The position numbers and the translations under genes were made by a program. A DNA stretch of 64,000 bases from an uncultured Bacilli bacterium (lineage in GTDB: Bacteria > Bacillota_I > Bacilli_A > RF39 > UBA660), in NCBI GenBank assembly GCA_934119955.1, contig CAKOSZ010000002.1:1-64000 (forward strand), given 5' to 3'. The notes under the pieces were generated by a model. It ran no database searches. It was given only the letters and a program-made list of their open reading frames with translations, and was not told the origin of the DNA. Below are positions 58,870 through 64,000 of this stretch, piece after piece (position 1 is the stretch's first letter; each line of letters opens with the position of its first letter).

Positions 58870-59555
58870 TTAAATATGATAAATTACCTGATTTCATGAA
58901 AAATAAAGAAGTTAAGTATTATTATGATATTTTGAAAAAGAAAAGATTTCAATTATTTTTAAAAAGATTATTTGATATTATCATGTCATTAATTCTTTTA
59001 ATTTTAATATTTCCAGTTCTTTTAATAATTGGAATAACTATAAAAATTGATTCTAAGGGGCCAATTTTTTATAGGCAAACAAGAATTACTAAATATGGGA
59101 AAGAATTTAGAATATTTAAGTTTAGAACCATGGTTGTTAATGCTGATAAAATGGGTAGTTTAGTAACAACTAATAATGATTCTAGAATAACAAGGGTTGG
59201 TTCTAAAATTAGAAAAATAAGACTTGATGAACTTCCTCAATTAATTAATATTTTACTTGGGGATATGTCTTTTGTAGGAACTAGACCAGAAGTTAAAAAA
59301 TATGTTGATATGTATTCAAATGAAATGTATGCAACTTTATTACTTCCAGCAGGAGTTACTTCAAATGCTAGTATTGAATTTAGAAATGAAGATGAAATAA
59401 TAAGTAAATATTCTAAGAATGATAATGTTGATAATATTTATGTAAAAAAAGTATTGCCTGAAAAAATGAAATACAATTTAGAATATTTAAAGCATTTTAA
59501 TATATTTCTTGATATAAAAATATGTATAAATACAGTTATAAAGGTAGGTAAATAA
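58863..59555 (+). CDS. Initiating undecaprenyl-phosphate phosphosugar transferase (PglC/WcaJ type)
   Basis: This monotopic enzyme transfers the first sugar-phosphate to undecaprenyl phosphate. In the 230-residue protein one hydrophobic helix (about 39-62) is preceded by KRLFDIIMSLILL. The core follows: DSKGPIFYRQTRITKYGKEF, RIFKFRTMV, RKIRLDELPQLINILLGDMS and FVGTRPEVKKYV, all signatures of the bacterial sugar transferase family including the Asp-Glu dyad. Only the catalytic part is present, as in PglC. The ATG overlaps the aminotransferase end, arguing that its substrate is the amino sugar. Confidence 0.93.
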   Translation: MLVKYDKLPDFMKNKEVKYYYDILKKKRFQLFLKRLFDIIMSLILLILIFPVLLIIGITIKIDSKGPIFYRQTRITKYGKEFRIFKFRTMVVNADKMGSLVTTNNDSRITRVGSKIRKIRLDELPQLINILLGDMSFVGTRPEVKKYVDMYSNEMYATLLLPAGVTSNASIEFRNEDEIISKYSKNDNVDNIYVKKVLPEKMKYNLEYLKHFNIFLDIKICINTVIKVGK

Positions 59556-60298
59556 TGAAAGAATTAGTATCAATTATTGCTCCAACTTATAATTGCTCTA
59601 AGTTTATAGGGGCAACCATTGAATCGGTTTTAAATCAAACTTATAAAAACTTTGAAATGATTATAGTGGATGATGCTTCAACTGATGATACCGAAAGTGT
59701 TGTTAAAAGTTATAAAGATAAAAGAATTAAATATATAAAATTAAAGACTAATAGCGGTCCTGCTGTTGCTAGAAATACAGCTATGGAAGAAGCAAAGGGA
59801 AAATATATGGCTTTTTTAGATAGTGATGACTTGTGGATTCCAACTAAACTTGAAAAACAAATTAAATTTATTAAAAAAAACAAATATAAAATAATTTGTT
59901 CTGATTATGAACAAATTGATGAACAAGGTAATAAATTAAATAAAATTATTCCTTGTAAAAAGAAAGTAAACTATAATGGAGTATTATTAAGTTGTCCTGT
60001 AGGTAATTCAACCGTTTTCTATGATGTTTCAAAACTTGGTAAGTTTAAAGTACCAAATATAAGAAAAAGAAATGATGATGCTTTGTGGCTTCAAATGTTA
60101 AAGAAAGAAGAATATATTTATGGTCAAAAAGAAGTTTTGATGCAATATCGTTTAAGAGAAAATTCAGTTTCTTCTAATAAATTAGACTTAGTTAAGTATC
60201 ATTGGCAGTTATATAGAGAAATTGAACATTTATCAGTTATTAGATCAATTTTTCATATTGGTGTTTGGGGAATAATAAAAGTATTTCATATAAAGTAG
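59555..60298 (+). CDS. Family 2 glycosyltransferase
   Basis: The 247-residue GT-A protein has the classical opening VSIIAPTYNCSKFIGATIES, VDDASTDDTE, the DxD-containing FLDSDDLWIP and RKRNDDALWLQML, and a basic C-terminus. It overlaps the preceding gene by one base. The donor and acceptor are unknown. It probably adds the second sugar of the repeat unit or a branch. Confidence 0.9.
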   Translation: MKELVSIIAPTYNCSKFIGATIESVLNQTYKNFEMIIVDDASTDDTESVVKSYKDKRIKYIKLKTNSGPAVARNTAMEEAKGKYMAFLDSDDLWIPTKLEKQIKFIKKNKYKIICSDYEQIDEQGNKLNKIIPCKKKVNYNGVLLSCPVGNSTVFYDVSKLGKFKVPNIRKRNDDALWLQMLKKEEYIYGQKEVLMQYRLRENSVSSNKLDLVKYHWQLYREIEHLSVIRSIFHIGVWGIIKVFHIK

Positions 60299-60306
60299 GT
60301 GATATT

Positions 60307-61338
60307 ATGGTTAGTGTTACAATATGTGGCCATTTTGGTGGTAATAATAATTTTTTAGATGGTCAAACAGTTAAAACTAAAAATTTATATAAAGCTTTAA
60401 CAGATAAATATGGTTTTAATGAAGTAAAAAAAATAGATACTTATAATTGGAAGAAAAGACCAATAAAATTATTAAAAGAGTGTATAAATGCTGCTAAAAA
60501 TTCTAGAAATATAATTATTTTACCAGCTCATAATGGTATAAAGGTGTTTGTTCCACTATTTACTTTTTTAAAGAAAAAATATAAATTTAATTTAATATAT
60601 GCTGTCGTTGGCGGATGGCTATCTGTATATATAAATAACAAACCTAAATTATCAAAAAAGTTAAAATTAATTGATGAAATATTAGTAGAAACTAAAAAGA
60701 TGAAAAAAGATTTAATAAATTTAGGGTTTTCTAATGTTGATATATTATTAAACTTTAAAATTATTTTGCCACTTTCTATTGATAAATTAAATTATAATTT
60801 TCAAAAACCTTATCCAGTATGCACTTTTTCACGTGTTATGAAAGAAAAAGGAATAGTTGATATCATTGAAATTATAAAAAATATAAATAAAGATAAAATT
60901 ATTTACACATTAGATATATACGGTCCAGTTTCAAATGAGTTTAAAGAGGAGTTTGAAACGTTAAAAAGAGAATTTCCAGAATATATAAAATATAAAGGCT
61001 GTGTTGATTCAAATAATTCGATTGAAGTCATAAGTAAATATTATTTATTGTTGTTTCCAACTCGTTTTGAAACTGAAGGAATACCTGGTACAATAATTGA
61101 TGCTTTATTTTCTGGCGTTCCAGTTATTGCTACTAAGTGGGAAAATGCAACTGATATTATAATAGATAATCAAACGGGTTTCTTAGTTAATATGTATGAT
61201 TTAGAAGAATTTAAAAATAAAATGATTGAATGTTTAGATTTAAAAAAAATAAAAGTAATTAAAAAAAATACTTTGTTAAAAGCAAATGATTATATTTCTA
61301 CAAATGCTATAAGAGGATTAATTAAATATTTAAAATAG
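60307..61338 (+). CDS. GT4-type glycosyltransferase (343 aa)
   Basis: The protein shows a GT-B fold with CTFSRVMKEKGIVDIIEIIK (start of the second domain), TLDIYGPVSNEF, and the sugar-nucleotide motif LLLFPTRFETEGIPGTIIDA plus GVPVIATKWENATDII. The N-terminus VTICGHFGGNNNFLDGQT is conserved in capsule glycosyltransferases of this type. The ATG at 60307 follows GTAGGTGATATT; the frame remains open upstream into the previous gene, but without a ribosome-binding site. Sugar specificity is unknown. Confidence 0.85.
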   Translation: MVSVTICGHFGGNNNFLDGQTVKTKNLYKALTDKYGFNEVKKIDTYNWKKRPIKLLKECINAAKNSRNIIILPAHNGIKVFVPLFTFLKKKYKFNLIYAVVGGWLSVYINNKPKLSKKLKLIDEILVETKKMKKDLINLGFSNVDILLNFKIILPLSIDKLNYNFQKPYPVCTFSRVMKEKGIVDIIEIIKNINKDKIIYTLDIYGPVSNEFKEEFETLKREFPEYIKYKGCVDSNNSIEVISKYYLLLFPTRFETEGIPGTIIDALFSGVPVIATKWENATDIIIDNQTGFLVNMYDLEEFKNKMIECLDLKKIKVIKKNTLLKANDYISTNAIRGLIKYLK

Positions 61339-61346
61339 AGGAATTT

Positions 61347-62426
61347 ATGAAAAGATTATTATGTATTGTTTCAAGTATGGATAGAGGTGGAGCGGAAACT
61401 TTTTTAATGAAAGTTTATCGCCAGTTAGATAAATCAAAATATCAAATGGATTTTTGTGTTTCTAAAAAAGAATCAGGCTTTTATGATAATGAAATTAAAG
61501 ATTTAGGAGGAAAAATTTTTTATGTTCCACCTAAATCTAAAAATATATTTAAAACTTTTAATAGTATTAAAAAACTTGTCAAACAACAAAACTATAAATA
61601 TGTTTTAAGAACAAGTCAACAATCTCTTGCAACTCTTGATTTATTGGCAGCTAAGTTTGGAGGAGCTAAAACTTTGATATATCGATCTAGTAATGCTGGT
61701 TTAACAGGTGGTAAAATGAGCAAATTAATTAATAAAACATTTAGTTTTTTACCTAAAATAATACCTAATGTAAAAATAGCACCATCAAAGTTAGCAGCTA
61801 AATTTGTTTTTGGTAATAGTAAAAATGTTTATATATTACATAATGCTTTAAACTATGATGACTTTGAGTTTAGTGAAGAAATAAGAAATAAAATAAGAAA
61901 AGAATTAAAAATTGGTAACAAGACTTTATATGGTCATGTTGGTAGATTTAATGTTCAAAAAAATCATATGTTTTTACTTGAAATTTTTCAACAAATAGTA
62001 AAAAAAGATAAAGACAGTATTTTAGCCTTAATAGGTGAAGGTGAATTAGAAAATGATATTTTAATTAAAATTAAAGAACTTAAGCTAGAAAAAAATGTTT
62101 TAGTTTTAGGACCAAAGAAAAATGTTAATGAGTATTTAATGGCTTTTGATAAAATTATTTTTCCGTCTTTTTTTGAAGGAATGCCAAATGTTATTATCGA
62201 AGCTCAAGCATCAGGATTACCTTGCTTTATTTCAAATACAATTACCAAAGAAGCTAATATAACTGGTTTACTAACCTATATTGATTTAAACAAAACAAGT
62301 CTTGAATGGGCTGATATTATTATTAAAAGTAAAATTAAAAGAAAAGATACTAGAAAAAATTTTATAAATAATAATTATATGATAGAACAAATAGTTGAAG
62401 AATTTGTTGAAAAATGTTATCATTAA
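61347..62426 (+). CDS. GT4 glycosyltransferase (EpsF-like)
   Basis: The 359-residue GT-B protein begins LLCIVSSMDRGGAETFLMKV, the hallmark of EpsF/CapM-like transferases. It has GHVGRFNVQKNHMFLLEIFQ, LIGEGELEND, LVLGPKKNVNEYLMAFD and FPSFFEGMPNVIIEAQASGL for nucleotide-sugar binding. GAGGAATT precedes the ATG. It follows the previous gene by 8 bases in the same operon. Confidence 0.9.
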   Translation: MKRLLCIVSSMDRGGAETFLMKVYRQLDKSKYQMDFCVSKKESGFYDNEIKDLGGKIFYVPPKSKNIFKTFNSIKKLVKQQNYKYVLRTSQQSLATLDLLAAKFGGAKTLIYRSSNAGLTGGKMSKLINKTFSFLPKIIPNVKIAPSKLAAKFVFGNSKNVYILHNALNYDDFEFSEEIRNKIRKELKIGNKTLYGHVGRFNVQKNHMFLLEIFQQIVKKDKDSILALIGEGELENDILIKIKELKLEKNVLVLGPKKNVNEYLMAFDKIIFPSFFEGMPNVIIEAQASGLPCFISNTITKEANITGLLTYIDLNKTSLEWADIIIKSKIKRKDTRKNFINNNYMIEQIVEEFVEKCYH

Positions 62427-62454
62427 ATATAGTGAAATAGAAGGGAAGTATTTT

Positions 62455-63840
62455 ATGTCGAATACTAATTTTATTGTATTAATAATTTTATATACCATTT
62501 TTTTTATTGTAACATTTTTTTTGCTAGTAAAAAAAGTATTAAAAACTAAATCAATTGAATTGTCAGATTTTTTTAAATTGTTTTACATATTTTTTTATGG
62601 ATTAGTTCCAATGTGTACTTTAATAGCAATTAGAGAAGGAAAAGAAAGTACAATAAAATGTTTCTTTATAGAAAATAAAGCTGATTATATAAAATATATT
62701 TTATATTTTTTGACTGTAACATTTTATGCATTATATAATATCGCTTTTAAATTGTTAAAAAAAAGAAAAATAAAATTTAATATAAATAAAATAAAACCAA
62801 TTAATGAAAATTCCAAAGAGTTTTATGTTGCAAATTTTGCACTTCTAATTGTTGGTTGGATTTCATTGTTTATATATACCTATGATTATGGAGGAATTTT
62901 TGCAACCTTTAAGTATGCTGAAGATATAAGAAACAATGCTTGTTTAATAGTTAATAGATTTACCTATTTTCAACCTTTTACGATGATACTTGCATTTTTA
63001 CCTTTTAATTATTTGGTATTATTAAGTAAAATCAAAAATAAAAATAAAAAATATAAAATTATAACATCGTTATTATCGACTTTTTCAATTTTGGGGTGTG
63101 TATTAGTTTTAATAATAATTGATAGTCGAAGTAGAATGCTAATGACAATTTTAATTATAGTATATTATTTTTATAAAAATAAAATATTGAATTTTAATAA
63201 AAAAAACTTTATAAAATTTGCAATTATAATACTTTTGTTTGTAGTTTTACTAGTTAATTCTGAAAATATCTCAGGATTTTTACATAATCAAGAAAGGACT
63301 AAGCAACAAACAAAAATAAATGAATTTGCCGCTCAGGAATTTGGATATACTTATTTAAATGGAATAAATGTTCTTGATAGAAAAGTTAAAGGTACAAATG
63401 GAAATATACGTTTTTTTCATAATATTTTATCTATTTCAGTTTCATTATTTCCTAGAAGTATTCAAAGAAAAATAGTTACTAATATGCCTGTTTATAATAC
63501 TAAATTTTATCATAGAAGTAGAGGAATTGTTCCTAGTGATTTAATAACTAGTTCTGTTTATTCGCTTGGATATGTTGGACCATTTGTTTTTCCTTTTTGG
63601 TTAGCATTGTTGACATACTGTTTGAATTTAGTTATAAAAAACGGAAAAAGCAATAATTATTATAGAATGTTAGAAGCGTATTTTGGATTTCATGTTTGTA
63701 TGGCATTAATTTCAAATTATGATATATCAGCAATAATTTTTTCTTGTTTTGAATTTATTTTATGGATTATTGTTGTAAGATTATTATCAATGAAATATTT
63801 CAAAACTATTGTGAAAAATACATATGATTTAATATCATAA
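62455..63840 (+). CDS. Oligosaccharide repeat-unit polymerase (Wzy-like)
   Basis: Wzy joins lipid-linked repeat units on the outer face of the membrane. The 461-residue protein has about eleven hydrophobic segments and a large loop with many charged residues (about 285-370, HNQERTKQQTKINEF, then RFFHNILSISVSLFPRS). It also has IIDSRSRMLMTILIIVYYFY, typical of the oligosaccharide repeat-unit polymerase families. The ATG at 62455 follows GAAGGGAAG; an ATG at 62395 lies inside the upstream gene and lacks a site. Identification rests on topology and context. It is followed by a flippase gene. Confidence 0.8.
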   Translation: MSNTNFIVLIILYTIFFIVTFFLLVKKVLKTKSIELSDFFKLFYIFFYGLVPMCTLIAIREGKESTIKCFFIENKADYIKYILYFLTVTFYALYNIAFKLLKKRKIKFNINKIKPINENSKEFYVANFALLIVGWISLFIYTYDYGGIFATFKYAEDIRNNACLIVNRFTYFQPFTMILAFLPFNYLVLLSKIKNKNKKYKIITSLLSTFSILGCVLVLIIIDSRSRMLMTILIIVYYFYKNKILNFNKKNFIKFAIIILLFVVLLVNSENISGFLHNQERTKQQTKINEFAAQEFGYTYLNGINVLDRKVKGTNGNIRFFHNILSISVSLFPRSIQRKIVTNMPVYNTKFYHRSRGIVPSDLITSSVYSLGYVGPFVFPFWLALLTYCLNLVIKNGKSNNYYRMLEAYFGFHVCMALISNYDISAIIFSCFEFILWIIVVRLLSMKYFKTIVKNTYDLIS

Positions 63841-63906
63841 TATAAATTTTCTAATGGATAAATTGAGATATTATTAAAAATGAAAACGATATTTAAGGAG
63901 TAATAT

Positions 63907-64000
63907 ATGAAAAAAAAGACAATCAAAAATATTATATTTTCACTATTAACTCAAATTATTTGTATAATATGTGGATTTGTTGTACCAAAATTAATGATTC
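63907..64000 (+). CDS. Wzx-type polysaccharide flippase, N-terminal fragment (runs off the window)
   Basis: The 31 visible codons read MKKKTIKNIIFSLLTQIICI and continue ICGFVVPKLMI, matching the start of Wzx/RfbX flippases, where a basic N-terminus leads into a first helix with a GF..PK turn. AAGGAGTAATAT precedes the ATG. The gene continues past the right edge. Its place after the polymerase completes a Wzx/Wzy pair. Confidence 0.8.
   Translation, partial: MKKKTIKNIIFSLLTQIICIICGFVVPKLMI

Overview
The window is very AT-rich DNA from a low-GC, Gram-positive-type bacterium, most likely an uncultured gut member of the Bacilli. This placement is my inference from gene content. SpoIIGA followed by pro-sigma-E indicates endospore formation. 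An LTA-synthase-like enzyme, RNase J, the dnaG-rpoD-trmK operon and LCP/teichoic-type polysaccharide genes fit a Firmicute envelope. TGA is used as a stop codon, so this is not the Mycoplasma genetic code.

Layout. 1-2.1 kb (minus strand): tRNA-Thr, a small unknown gene, sigE and spoIIGA. 2.1-2.7 kb: a decayed ABC-permease relic and a large nested hairpin. 2.7-8.8 kb: LTA-synthase-like enzyme, a J-domain protein, an Lgt-like protein, a zinc-ribbon membrane protein and RNase J. 8.9-18.5 kb: two giant paralogous proteins (1148 and 1631 aa). Each has a type IV prepilin N-terminus fused to stalk-like repeat domains and a cysteine-rich tip, and each is followed by a small membrane-protein gene, the first of which is frameshifted. 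18.6-22.1 kb: dnaG, rpoD, trmK. 22.1-25.9 kb: a membrane protein and two tandem pilin-like genes with the same mosaic pattern of constant heads and variable Cys-rich tails. 26-32.9 kb: smc, a Cys-rich pseudogene, tig, a C26 peptidase and a serine hydrolase. 33-36 kb: a bacteriocin operon with a C39-peptidase ABC exporter, an accessory protein, two double-glycine precursor peptides and a small membrane protein. The last three genes are under 60 codons. 36-42.2 kb: rpsU, a type II restriction-modification pair, a NUDIX hydrolase, an unknown gene, miaA and a polysaccharide deacetylase. 42.4-43.7 kb: an IS30-family element. 43.9-64 kb: a surface-polysaccharide locus running off the right edge.

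How the genes work together. The polysaccharide locus has two modules. The first has dTDP-rhamnose synthesis (rmlA-C-D-B), a Wzt/Wzm-type ABC exporter and large rhamnan-type glycosyltransferases. The second has a membrane nucleotide-sugar dehydratase, an aminotransferase, an initiating phosphosugar transferase, three glycosyltransferases, a polymerase and the start of a Wzx flippase. An LCP ligase gene lies between them. The pilin-like loci at 8.9-18.5 and 23.7-25.9 kb share sequence words in their tips (ACKTYKTCC, CKTYKSC) and look like an evolving family of surface fibre or adhesin proteins. No assembly ATPase, platform protein or prepilin peptidase lies in the window. The bacteriocin operon and the giant pilin family are the most novel-looking systems here.
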